Of a stretch of 64,000 nt of DNA, positions 53,569 to 61,235 are shown one piece after another. Numbering within the stretch: position 1 is the stretch's first letter; each line of letters starts with the position of its first letter. The notes beneath the pieces were generated by a model. That model was not told the origin of the DNA, did no database searches, and was given only the letters and a program-made list of their open reading frames with translations. A program made the translations under genes and the position numbers. Source of the stretch: Moraxella macacae 0408225 (GTDB lineage Bacteria > Pseudomonadota > Gammaproteobacteria > Pseudomonadales > Moraxellaceae); NCBI RefSeq assembly GCF_000320365.1, contig NZ_ANIN01000001.1, forward strand, positions 558,001 through 622,000, given 5' to 3'.

Positions 53569-54405
53569 TTATGAATTAGCATTCAATGTCTTATTCTTTT
53601 TTAGCATATCTGTTGCTTGGGCGATGGCATTGATATTCATTCTAGAACAAACTTTTTCATAAGCACCAATAAAGTAGGTTGCAAAGGGTTGATAATTACT
53701 ATTTTCACTTTCATAATAAGCAAGAACCGAATTTACATACTCATTGGCATTTTTTTCGGTAAACATAACTGGCATTTTACCTGATTTAATGAGCGTAAAG
53801 GCAGTCATATTTCTGGCTGTGCGTTTATTATGGTCTAAAAAATATTGCAAATAACATAAATTTTGATGCATATAAACCGCTTTTTCAAAGGCATTGGTTA
53901 TTTTGGCGTATTCTTTGGCAATAAATTGTAATCCTGCTTGTAATTGTTGGGAAATGGTCGATGGTATATAATTGGTTGCACTAATAAGCACTGGCACAGT
54001 TCGCACTACACCGCAATCATTTTCATCAAGCAACCTTTGCGACACTTGTGTATGCAAATTTTTAACCAAATATTCAAACGGTATTTCGTTATCACAACTT
54101 GCTTCAAGCAATAAATAATCAAACGCCTTATGCATGTTTTTTAACATTAACGCTTCTTCAAATTTTTTGGGGACGGTTTTGCCTGTTGTTAATAAAATTT
54201 CAGTTTCTATTGCACTATAAGTATTGCCCTCTAGCATGGCTGAAGTGTGTGCAAAATCAATGGCAAAAGCTTCTATATTTCTTTTAATAAATAAATGCTT
54301 GACATTAGAACAATTATTTAGTGCTTCTAAATAATCTAATTGTTCTTTTGTAAATATAGGTTTATAAATTAATTTAGTGGGATTATAAGAAATTGCTGTC
54401 TTCAT
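53569..54405 (-). CDS. Fic-domain protein with altered catalytic motif
   Basis: 278 aa. N-terminal inhibitory helix motif TSAMLEGN near residue 54 (the S/TxxxE-G/N type built into class II Fic proteins). The Fic core is at 186-198, LQYFLDHNKRTAR, where the family has HPFxDGNxRTAR: catalytic His is replaced by Gln187 and the Gly by His192, while Asp, Asn, Lys and Arg remain. Fic proteins normally transfer AMP or similar groups to proteins. This one may be inactive or use other chemistry. Two bases separate it from the traJ-like gene, convergent. Confidence 0.78.
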   Translation of the reverse strand: MKTAISYNPTKLIYKPIFTKEQLDYLEALNNCSNVKHLFIKRNIEAFAIDFAHTSAMLEGNTYSAIETEILLTTGKTVPKKFEEALMLKNMHKAFDYLLLEASCDNEIPFEYLVKNLHTQVSQRLLDENDCGVVRTVPVLISATNYIPSTISQQLQAGLQFIAKEYAKITNAFEKAVYMHQNLCYLQYFLDHNKRTARNMTAFTLIKSGKMPVMFTEKNANEYVNSVLAYYESENSNYQPFATYFIGAYEKVCSRMNINAIAQATDMLKKNKTLNANS

Positions 54406-54644
54406 ACCATATCTATTTTTTTAAAATACTTATTTTAATATAAATAAAAATCGCCATCTAAATCAAAAATTATAGGTGGAGAATTTTGTGCGAGAAGTTA
54501 AAATAATCCTAAGAAAAATTAATATGGCAACCATTGCTAAAATGAAAGCTGAAACCGAAAAGATTACTAAAAAAGCTAGTTTTACCACTATATCACGCTA
54601 ATCAGTGTGATAATTTGGGAGTTTGTGGCAGTACTAATCACAAA

Positions 54645-54870
54645 GGTGCTGATTGACTTTTTCGATCAGCTCAGGCTGTCCAAAAAGTCTTGGTTCTGAC
54701 GTAAAAAGTTTTCGCTCTGGGCTTTCTCCTCCTCTGTCATCAACTCTTTGGGTATCAAGGCTATGTTCATGGCTTGTAGTTGCTCGGCTACTGTCATGTC
54801 TTGATACAGTTTGCGTGGTTCTTGGGTTTGGCTCTTGGGCTCTTGGGTCATGTTGTTGCTCCTGATTTTG
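54645..54870. repeat. 226-bp inverted repeat, copy B
   Basis: Reverse-complement partner of 51088-51313. In copy B the polyvalent-protein frame ends soon after the repeat (VNQHLCD), unlike copy A, which continues into the shared C-terminal module. The copy of the 61-aa small gene is at 54666-54851 on the minus strand with its AGGAG site kept. Confidence 0.93.
54666..54851 (-). CDS. Second copy of the 61-aa small gene
   Basis: 61 aa, identical to the 51107 copy except for the last residue (DSLS versus DSLN) and a synonymous GAA to GAG. The Shine-Dalgarno is kept (AGGAG 7 bases upstream). Here there is no full-length overlapping gene, only a 90-codon remnant frame. This makes it the better copy in which to test expression. 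Function unknown. Confidence 0.5.
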   Translation of the reverse strand: MTQEPKSQTQEPRKLYQDMTVAEQLQAMNIALIPKELMTEEEKAQSENFLRQNQDFLDSLS

Positions 54871-54961
54871 ACTCGGATCGTGTGGCATGATAACTAAAAT
54901 TTCCATTGAAATTCAATTAAAATTTGCTAAATTATAACAATATTTTTACCAACAAGCAACC

Positions 54962-55009
54962 ATGCTCAAAGCCTACAAATACCGAATGTATCCAAAACTA
55001 TCACAATAA
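54962..55009 (+). pseudogene. IS605-family tnpB start fragment
   Basis: MLKAYKYRMYPK followed by a stop. This is the stereotyped first dozen residues of TnpB (OrfB of IS200/IS605 elements). After about base 54994 the sequence changes to a different protein fragment. The AT-rich 60 bases upstream probably are the IS left end. Confidence 0.7.
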
Positions 55010-55209
55010 CAGGGAATGAATTTGGCGAGTTTGATTTAACGACAGAGAAAGGCGTTAAGGCGTTGCGTGATAACGTAATTAATTATTTATTATCATTAAA
55101 AGACAATGAAAAAATATTTTGCCCTGCAATAAATGCTGATGTTGGTTTTGATACGTTTGGTATTAAAAAAATTAAATCTTTTAGTGCCAACAGCTACTGT
55201 AGTCTTTGA
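54995..55209 (+). pseudogene. Fragment of another large polyvalent protein (LPD3-like)
   Basis: An open stretch without start codon: ITGNEFGEFDLTTEKGVKAL, then NVINYLLSLKDNEKIFCP and KKIKSFSANS, stopping at 55207-55209. The pattern resembles LPD3-type modules of phage and plasmid polyvalent proteins. Joined directly to the tnpB fragment. The remaining bases 55210-55332 hold no feature I can support. Confidence 0.5.
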
Positions 55210-55332
55210 TAAACACTCTATTATTTTTTAAAATTTGTCAAGCTCAAATCTGCTAACTTGTTGGTTTTTTGCTTGTGCTTGTTTGATGAATTGTTTAAAA
55301 TAAGGCATGCTTAAAATCATTTTGAGTAACCT

Positions 55333-55740
55333 ATGCTCCCTAACAACCTAGAAGATTTAACCGATCACGAACTACAAAGGCTAAAAACCATGATAGACAT
55401 TGCCAAAATCCAAGCTGATATAGAAATGACGCGGCAAAGCGTGAATGAAAGCCAAAAAAGACTCGATAAAGACTTAGAAGAAAGCCGAGAAAGAATGGAA
55501 GAAAGCCGAAAACGCCTTGAAAAAGACTTAGAAGAAAGCCGACAAAGAATGGAGGAGAATCGCAAGCGACTCGATAAAGATATGGAGGAAAGCCGCAGAC
55601 GGCTTGAGCAAGACATAGCCGAAAGCCGAGCAAGAACCGAAAAACTAACCAAAGAACTTGCCTGGTATCCTTGGTTGCCAATTGCCACCACGCTTTTGAC
55701 AGGAGGGCTTGTTGTGTTTTTGTTAGGCAAGGTTTTGTAA
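55333..55740 (+). CDS. Tail-anchored membrane protein with repeated coiled coil
   Basis: 135 aa. After a 35-residue helical start, residues about 38-105 consist of tandem 11-15-residue charged repeats (ESRERMEESRKRLEKDLE and relatives), forming a long uninterrupted coiled coil. The C-terminus is one membrane helix (LPIATTLLTGGLVVFLLGKVL). Likely tail-anchored with the coil in the cytoplasm. No function known. The long reading frames on the opposite strand reflect the repeat. Lies between IS remnants near the right end of the element. Confidence 0.68.
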   Translation: MLPNNLEDLTDHELQRLKTMIDIAKIQADIEMTRQSVNESQKRLDKDLEESRERMEESRKRLEKDLEESRQRMEENRKRLDKDMEESRRRLEQDIAESRARTEKLTKELAWYPWLPIATTLLTGGLVVFLLGKVL

Positions 55741-55830
55741 GCAAAAGGGCTTTTAACTGCTCCTTGCAACCCACCCAAACCTATTCAATAATACCCAAAT
55801 GAATAGATTAATCAACTATTAAAAAACAAA

Positions 55831-56080
55831 ATGACAACTATCCGCGGACACATCATTCGCCTAATTCCAAACAACAAACAAGCCACTTATTTCGCTAAGG
55901 CTTGCGGAATAGTGCACCTTGTGTATAATTGGGCGTTAAATGAATGGCAAAATCAATACAAAGCGGATAAAGAATATCGCGATTTTTGTGCAAAAAATAA
56001 TTTAGCCATTGATGAAAATAAATTAAATAAACCCAGCGAGGGCAAATTAAGAAAACAATTAAACAGCATTAAAAGAACAC
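55831..56080 (+). pseudogene. IS605-family TnpB N-terminal fragment fused to thrB tail
   Basis: About 83 codons: IRGHIIRLIPNNKQATYFAKACG and VYNWALNEWQNQY are the N-terminal helix-turn-helix of TnpB/OrfB. At exactly base 56080 the right direct repeat begins and the frame continues for 16 codons in the thrB sequence before stopping at 56127. It is a different TnpB lineage from the fragment at 54962. Catalytic RuvC parts are missing. Confidence 0.8.
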
Positions 56081-56553
56081 AATTACCCTTGCTAAGGCGG
56101 GGCTTACTTTTTGGTTGTTGCGCCTAAATGTCATTTATTATAACCGTCAGCAAGGACGCACAGGCGAGAACATTATGGTAAAAAACCCTGATTTGATGAA
56201 ACGCTTGGCAAGTTATCATTGGAGTTTTGTGTAACTTTGGCGTTTTGTATAACTTTGAAAAAGTTTAAACTTTTAGGCAAAAAGCCGTTAAATTTGGCGG
56301 CTTTTATCATCACTGCCACGCACCTATTAAGTAAAACCTGTCATCAATACCTCGCCAATACACTTAAATTATTCAATTCTTTTTTATTGGCATAGGTTTG
56401 CACCGCCTGCACCAATTCTTTTTGCATCGCGCTCTCCATATTCGCGCCAAAGAGCACAATGCGTTCAGGAATAAAATCAGGATCGTTATCCAAACGTTCA
56501 ATCAAGGCTTTTACGCTATTTGAGGTAAAACCGCTTGCTAATAAATACAAATG
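56080..56553. repeat. Right direct repeat: thrB 3' fragment plus mod 3' end
   Basis: 474 bp, near-identical to 32931-33407 in the same orientation. Contains the last ~150 bases of thrB with no start, so a non-functional copy, and the last 69 codons of the complete mod gene. Differences are a short extra segment after the thrB stop and a shortened palindrome. Confidence 0.95.
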
Positions 56554-58443
56554 CTGGCGACAAAAATAAGCGGTATAAGCTGCTAAATCAATTGCTTGCA
56601 CTTTTTCAGGCAGCTGTGATCCGTCATACACGCGCCAAGTGGTTAAAAGCGTGTGTAATTGTGTTTCAGTCAAATCCACTTGGGGGAATAAATCGCTTGT
56701 TTTATTAAAATCCGTTGGTAAATCAGGTTGAAAATTGGTTTGCGTGTTAAAAATTTTAAAACCTAAATCGCCTGAATAATCGGGGTTTTCGGTGCGGATT
56801 TGTTTTGCACTTCTAATCAACCTCTCTTGTGTAATTTCAGAAATTAGATGTGGACGATTAACTTCATCTAGAATATCAATTAATCTCTGAATTGATTTTT
56901 TTTCTTCACCAGTTGCCTTTTGTAAAGAATCATCTAAATTTTCAGGTAACTGAACTAAAATATACTTCCTAACTCCTGAGTCTTCAGCATTTAATTGCAT
57001 AACAGCATGAGCCGTTGTACCTGAACCTGCAAAAAAATCTAAAATTAAATCATCATTTTCAGTTAATATATAAGCAAGTTGTTTAATTAAACGAACAGGT
57101 TTTTTACCATTTGGATACGGAATATTCCCTTCTTTTGATACATTTCCCATATCCAAATAAAATCCAGCCCACCAATCTCCACGGATTCGTGTTGCACCAT
57201 AAGTTTGATAAAAATCGTGAGCTACATTTAATTTTTCAGAAAATAATATTTTCTGAATCGGAATATTTTTGTCTTTTTTTACTAAATATTTTCTCCCCCC
57301 CCCCGAGTAATAGGTATAAACAAATTTATCATTCATTGTTTCTAGGAAATCTTCCTTAATTTCAATACTTGTATGCGTTCTACAAACCAAATTTGCATTT
57401 TCATCAATAAAATTTTTAACATTAGGACATAATTTGTACGCAATTGAAATATTTTTATTAGATAATTTATTATTATTTAATAAATTAAATAAACGCAATT
57501 CTTCTTTGATATTTTCATTTTCAACAAGAATTTCAGTCAATTTTTTTTCTTCAAAAATATTTGGTTTAATTTCATTAAGAAAAATATTATAGTGATTATC
57601 ATAATCTACTGGATCTATTAATATTTTTTTTGCAATATTATTTTTTCCATTTTTAGAATAAACTAAAATAAATTCAGCATTTTTAACGATATTTCCTTCT
57701 TTTGCTGCTTTAACTTTCATGCCTTGTGTAGCTGATAATTCAATATGAAGCGTTGTAATAAAATTCTCCTCTCCAAACACTTCATCACATAATAGTTTTA
57801 ACTGTGCCTGTTCATTGTCATCAATGGAAATAAAAATCACGCCATCATCTTTTAACAACTCGCGCGCCACATAAAGGCGCGGATACATAAAAGTGAGCCA
57901 CGCCGCGTGAGAATTGGATTTTTTCGCGGTAAATGCCAACACGCGCTCGGCTTCCTCCCTATCCATACCTAATTCCACCAGTTGCTCTGGCGTAAATTTA
58001 CGATCATCTTGATAAACAAACCCATCAGAACCCGTGTTATACGGCGGATCGATGTAAATCATCTTGATTTGGCTTTTGTAGGCGTGTTTTAGGTGCTTTA
58101 ATACTTCTAAATTATCGCCTTGAATTAACACGTTTTGGCTGTTTTGGTTTTCAGGCTGTTGATTGTGCTTAATATCTTCGCTCAAAAGCGTTTCAGGCGG
58201 CTGGTCTTTTAAGATTTTGGCATAAGATTTACCGAGCCAATTAAGGTTATAGTATTCTTTTTGTGTATTGATACCGCTTGCCTGCAAAGTTTGCGCCATT
58301 TTTTCAGGCAAAAACGCACCGTTTTTATCAAAACAATGGGCAAAATGCTGTTTTAACAGGGCAAGCGGTTCGTTTTGTTCGGTTTTTTGTTCGCTTTCAG
58401 GCTGCGTATTAGAAAATAGGATTTTTTGGGTGATTTCAGTCAT
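56344..58443 (-). CDS. mod: Type III DNA methyltransferase Mod, probably phase-variable
   Basis: 699 aa adenine-N6 methyltransferase. Motif IV MIYIDPPYNTGSDGF near residue 132 precedes motif I DFFAGSGTTAHAV near 470, the beta-class order of type III Mod. Residues about 250-420, between them, are AT-rich and divergent and would be the target-recognition domain. A run of ten G on the coding strand (57295-57304) encodes Gly381-383 (YYSGGGRK). A one-base change would end translation before motif I, switching activity off. In this sequence it is in frame (ON). No res gene follows or precedes it. The last 69 codons are duplicated at 33198. Confidence 0.9.
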   Translation of the reverse strand: MTEITQKILFSNTQPESEQKTEQNEPLALLKQHFAHCFDKNGAFLPEKMAQTLQASGINTQKEYYNLNWLGKSYAKILKDQPPETLLSEDIKHNQQPENQNSQNVLIQGDNLEVLKHLKHAYKSQIKMIYIDPPYNTGSDGFVYQDDRKFTPEQLVELGMDREEAERVLAFTAKKSNSHAAWLTFMYPRLYVARELLKDDGVIFISIDDNEQAQLKLLCDEVFGEENFITTLHIELSATQGMKVKAAKEGNIVKNAEFILVYSKNGKNNIAKKILIDPVDYDNHYNIFLNEIKPNIFEEKKLTEILVENENIKEELRLFNLLNNNKLSNKNISIAYKLCPNVKNFIDENANLVCRTHTSIEIKEDFLETMNDKFVYTYYSGGGRKYLVKKDKNIPIQKILFSEKLNVAHDFYQTYGATRIRGDWWAGFYLDMGNVSKEGNIPYPNGKKPVRLIKQLAYILTENDDLILDFFAGSGTTAHAVMQLNAEDSGVRKYILVQLPENLDDSLQKATGEEKKSIQRLIDILDEVNRPHLISEITQERLIRSAKQIRTENPDYSGDLGFKIFNTQTNFQPDLPTDFNKTSDLFPQVDLTETQLHTLLTTWRVYDGSQLPEKVQAIDLAAYTAYFCRQHLYLLASGFTSNSVKALIERLDNDPDFIPERIVLFGANMESAMQKELVQAVQTYANKKELNNLSVLARY
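57295..57304 (-). repeat. G10 homopolymer tract within mod
   Basis: Ten consecutive C on the plus strand, that is G10 on the coding strand at codons 381-383. It is by far the longest G/C homopolymer I noticed in the window. Slipped-strand mispairing at such tracts is the classical cause of ON/OFF switching. Confidence 0.9.
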
Positions 58444-58492
58444 GATTTCACCCCTTGGTTGTATTTAGGCATTTTGATTCCTTTTTTGTGAT

Positions 58493-58524
58493 TTAATTTG
58501 TTAATTTGTTAATTTGTTAATTGG
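58493..58524. repeat. 8-bp tandem repeat upstream of mod
   Basis: TTAATTTG three times, then TTAATTGG. About 50 bases upstream of the mod start, between mod and gabD. Changes in copy number would alter spacing in the mod promoter region or the gabD 3' region. Confidence 0.8.
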
Positions 58525-58539
58525 CTAATTGAGAATCAA

Positions 58540-60018
58540 TTAATCAATGTTTATTGCCCAATATTTTAGGTTTAAATACTCTTCAATGCCGTATTTTGAG
58601 CCCTCGCGTCCAAAACCTGACTGTTTAATGCCACCAAATGGTGCAACGGCGGTAGAAATTAGCCCTGTGTTTTGTCCAACCATGCCATATTCAAGCTGCT
58701 GTGATACGCGCCACGAACGAGCCAAATCATTGGTATAAAAATAACACGCCAACCCAAAAATGGTGTCATTGGCACGGCGTATCACATCTTTTTCATCATC
58801 AAAATGATAAATTGCACTGATTGGTGCAAAAATTTCTGTGGTTGCTATGTCCATGTTTTCATTGACATTGTCCAAAATCGTTGGCGTTAGGCATAATTTT
58901 GAACGGTTGTGTATTTGGCCGCCGGTTACTAAAGTTGCCCCTTGATCCATTGCATTTTGCATTAAAGTTAGGGCTTTATCCATGGTGGCTTGGTTGATTA
59001 ACGGCCCTATGTCGGTTGTTTCGTCCAAACCATTGCCAACGATGAGTTGTTCGACTTTTTGTTGGTAAAGTTTGATAAATTCATCTTTAATCGCTGTGTG
59101 TAAATATATGCGATTGGCACATACGCAAGTTTGTCCTGCGTTGCGATATTTTGATGCGATCAATCCGTCGACCGCACTGTCCAAATTGGCATCGTCAAAT
59201 ACGATAAAAGGGGCATTTCCGCCAAGTTCTAAAGATACTTTTTTAACAGTTTGGCTGCATTGTGCCATTAATTTTTTGCCAACTTCTGTCGATCCTGTAA
59301 AGGAAAATTTGGCGATGTTTGCATTTTTGGTAAACACTTGTCCAACGGTATCTGCTTTGCCTGTGATGACTTGAAACACGCCTTTTGGTAGCCCCGCCGA
59401 TACCGCCAACACACCAAATGCCAAGGCCGAAAACGGCGTTTGGCTGGCAGGTTTTACGAGCATTACCGAGCCTGATGCCAAAGCTGGGGCAACTTTGCGA
59501 GCGAACATAGCCACTGGAAAATTCCACGGCGTGATACACGCACATACGCCAACAGGCTGTTTTAGCACGATATAACGCATGCCATCTTTATCAGCAGGCA
59601 AAATATCACCATAGATGCGTTTGCCCTCTTCGGCAAAAAACCGAATGTAACTGCAAGCATAATCAATCTCACCGCGCGATTCTTTGATTGGCTTGCCTTG
59701 TTCGCTGGTCATGATGATCGCCAAATCTTCTTTGTGTGCGTCGATCAAATCCGCCCATGCGTGCAAAATCTTAGCGCGTGCAAAAGCGGTTTTACTCGCC
59801 CAATCGGCTTGAGCCATCAAAGCACAATCGACAGCATGTTCAATTTCAGCGACAGATAAACTTGGAATACTACCGATAAACTTACCGTTAAAAGGATTGT
59901 GTACCGCGATGGTTTCGCTTGATTTGGCCGGTTTAAATTCGTTGTTGATAAAACTTGCTTGTTGCAACAGTTTTGGATTTTTAAGATTTAGCGGGTTGGT
60001 TGGTTTTTTGTCAGACAT
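58540..60018 (-). CDS. gabD: NAD(P)-dependent succinate-semialdehyde dehydrogenase GabD-like
   Basis: 492 aa aldehyde dehydrogenase. Catalytic Glu in SLELGGNAPFIVFDDAN near residue 260 and Cys in RNAGQTCVCANRIYLH near residue 294; cofactor loop FTGSTEVGKKL. The C-terminal PFGGIKQSGFGREGSKYGIEEYL is typical of GabD. Oxidises succinate semialdehyde to succinate in GABA breakdown; a related aldehyde is possible. No gabT in the window. A 12-bp tandem repeat lies directly before the start. Confidence 0.92.
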   Translation of the reverse strand: MSDKKPTNPLNLKNPKLLQQASFINNEFKPAKSSETIAVHNPFNGKFIGSIPSLSVAEIEHAVDCALMAQADWASKTAFARAKILHAWADLIDAHKEDLAIIMTSEQGKPIKESRGEIDYACSYIRFFAEEGKRIYGDILPADKDGMRYIVLKQPVGVCACITPWNFPVAMFARKVAPALASGSVMLVKPASQTPFSALAFGVLAVSAGLPKGVFQVITGKADTVGQVFTKNANIAKFSFTGSTEVGKKLMAQCSQTVKKVSLELGGNAPFIVFDDANLDSAVDGLIASKYRNAGQTCVCANRIYLHTAIKDEFIKLYQQKVEQLIVGNGLDETTDIGPLINQATMDKALTLMQNAMDQGATLVTGGQIHNRSKLCLTPTILDNVNENMDIATTEIFAPISAIYHFDDEKDVIRRANDTIFGLACYFYTNDLARSWRVSQQLEYGMVGQNTGLISTAVAPFGGIKQSGFGREGSKYGIEEYLNLKYWAINID

Positions 60019-60033
60019 GGATTGTTCCTTGAT

Positions 60034-60102
60034 GTTAAAACCATTGTTAAAACCATTGTTAAAACCATTGTTAAAACCATTGTTAAAATCATTGTTAAAA
60101 CC
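60034..60102. repeat. 12-bp tandem repeat before gabD
   Basis: GTTAAAACCATT five times (the fifth with one change), plus nine bases of a sixth. It starts 16 bases upstream of the gabD start and ends shortly before the SPOR gene's stop. The position suggests an effect on gabD leader length or promoter spacing. Confidence 0.9.
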
Positions 60103-60107
60103 AAAAG

Positions 60108-60932
60108 CTATTTATGCCGTTGTTCTACGATGAGTGAGTCAATGCCATTGTTTTGTAAACGGCGCTGGGTTTCTGTTGCCATCTGAATATTTGGCATTTG
60201 TCTTGAGATGACTTGATACATAAAATTGCCATCTTCTAGGCGTTTTTTCACGATTTGGGCATCCACGCCTGCCATCAAAACTTCGGCACGACGACGATCG
60301 GCATCGCCTGCATTGTCAAAACTGTTGATCTGCAAAATATAGGTTTTGTCAAGCGGTGCATCTATAACAACCGGTTTTTTGCTGGTTTCGGTTTCTGAAC
60401 GTTTGCCAAGCATGGGGTTTTCTTTGATTTTGTCGGCTACAATTTCATCTGTGGTATCGGTTATTGGATTGTCTGTATTGCCAAGGCTTTTGTTGTTGCG
60501 TTTGGCATGACTGTCCAAAGTTCTGGTGGTGGTTGTTTCTATGGTTTTTGTGTGGTCTGTTTCTTGTATTTTTTCAACGGTTTCGGTTGCAACAAATGCA
60601 TCATCGGTTTGAGAGGCGTCATTTTTGTTGATAACAATTGCATCGGGTGCAGTGGCAATGGGCGGTTGACTGGCAATGGGTTCAGTTGGTACGCCTGTTA
60701 CTTGTTGTTTGGGTAACATTTCGTAAAATTCGTATTCTGGCTGTTCGCCTTGTACGGTTTTTGGCTGAATTTTTGGGCTTTCTGTTGTGTTTGGTGTCGC
60801 TTTGTGAAATGGATTCCATAGATACACAAACAAACCTAATAAAATAAGCAATAAAATTCCTACCAATATTTTTGCAAATATTGCCATACCATTTGACGGC
60901 TCGCGTGGGGTCGCACCTTGTTTTGACATCAT
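60108..60932 (-). CDS. SPOR-domain membrane protein (FtsN-like)
   Basis: 274 aa. N-terminal membrane helix at about residues 17-40 (AIFAKILVGILLLILLGLFVYLW), a long low-complexity Thr/Asp/Glu linker, then a C-terminal SPOR domain (YILQINSFDNAGDADRRRAEV to RLQNNGIDSLIVEQR) for binding denuded septal peptidoglycan. Same layout as FtsN. Downstream of argS on the same strand; argS-SPOR neighbours are common in gammaproteobacteria. Confidence 0.86.
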   Translation of the reverse strand: MMSKQGATPREPSNGMAIFAKILVGILLLILLGLFVYLWNPFHKATPNTTESPKIQPKTVQGEQPEYEFYEMLPKQQVTGVPTEPIASQPPIATAPDAIVINKNDASQTDDAFVATETVEKIQETDHTKTIETTTTRTLDSHAKRNNKSLGNTDNPITDTTDEIVADKIKENPMLGKRSETETSKKPVVIDAPLDKTYILQINSFDNAGDADRRRAEVLMAGVDAQIVKKRLEDGNFMYQVISRQMPNIQMATETQRRLQNNGIDSLIVEQRHK

Positions 60933-61235
60933 TTACTATTTCCAAAATACTTACGCCAACCCATCTAAATGGGTTTGGCGATAAATTTCCTACGTTTGCT
61001 TATTTGCCCTTGCAATAGTGCTCTTGCTAACAGTATTGTGTTTAATTTTTAAACACACTTTTTAAAAAAACTTTTAAGTAAAACCAAAAGCACTAAAAAT
61101 GCGTTTTTTGGGTCTGATTAAGCTTTTTGTAGGCATTTTTGAATTGGCGGATACGTGATCCGTCCAATGTTAAAATTAAGATAAAGTTAATACTTTATCC
61201 GCCTGATTTCAAATATTGATAACCTTAAGGGTTTT
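60933..61235. other. Gene-free spacer between argS and the SPOR gene
   Basis: 303 bases without a credible gene. It holds an 11-bp hairpin at 60954-60980 (CGCCAACCCAT against its complement) just before the SPOR gene, and a second near-palindrome around 61143-61167 (GGCGGATACGTGATCCGTCC). The argS terminator is listed separately. Otherwise AT-rich and featureless. Confidence 0.7.
61180..61199 (-). terminator. argS terminator hairpin
   Basis: GATAAAGT, 4 bases, ACTTTATC: perfect 8-bp stem about 37 bases after the argS stop. On the minus strand it is followed by TTAATTTTAAC, a weak T-rich tail. Confidence 0.55.

Larger units (their letters stand above)
32931..56553. mobile_element. Integrated, decayed conjugative element bounded by 475-bp direct repeats
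   Basis: The left edge keeps intact thrB but only a mod fragment; the right edge has a thrB fragment and intact mod. This is the pattern left when a circular molecule carrying a 475-bp thrB-mod segment integrates by one crossover. The unit is 23,149 bp from repeat to repeat. Content is plasmid-like: T4SS genes, coupling protein, topoisomerase III, ArdC-type protein, oriT-like site and relaxosome genes. I see no integrase, no replication initiator and no classical att site. Several transfer genes are broken. Confidence 0.8.

Noticed and set aside
54480-54600. Short frame (MATIAKMKAETEKITKK...) before inverted repeat B
   Set aside because: 25 codons, no recognisable family and no good ribosome site; treated as non-coding debris.
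55340-55778. Two long minus-strand frames opposite the coiled-coil gene
   Set aside because: Antisense of a repetitive coding sequence; the plus-strand product has a coherent coil plus membrane helix.
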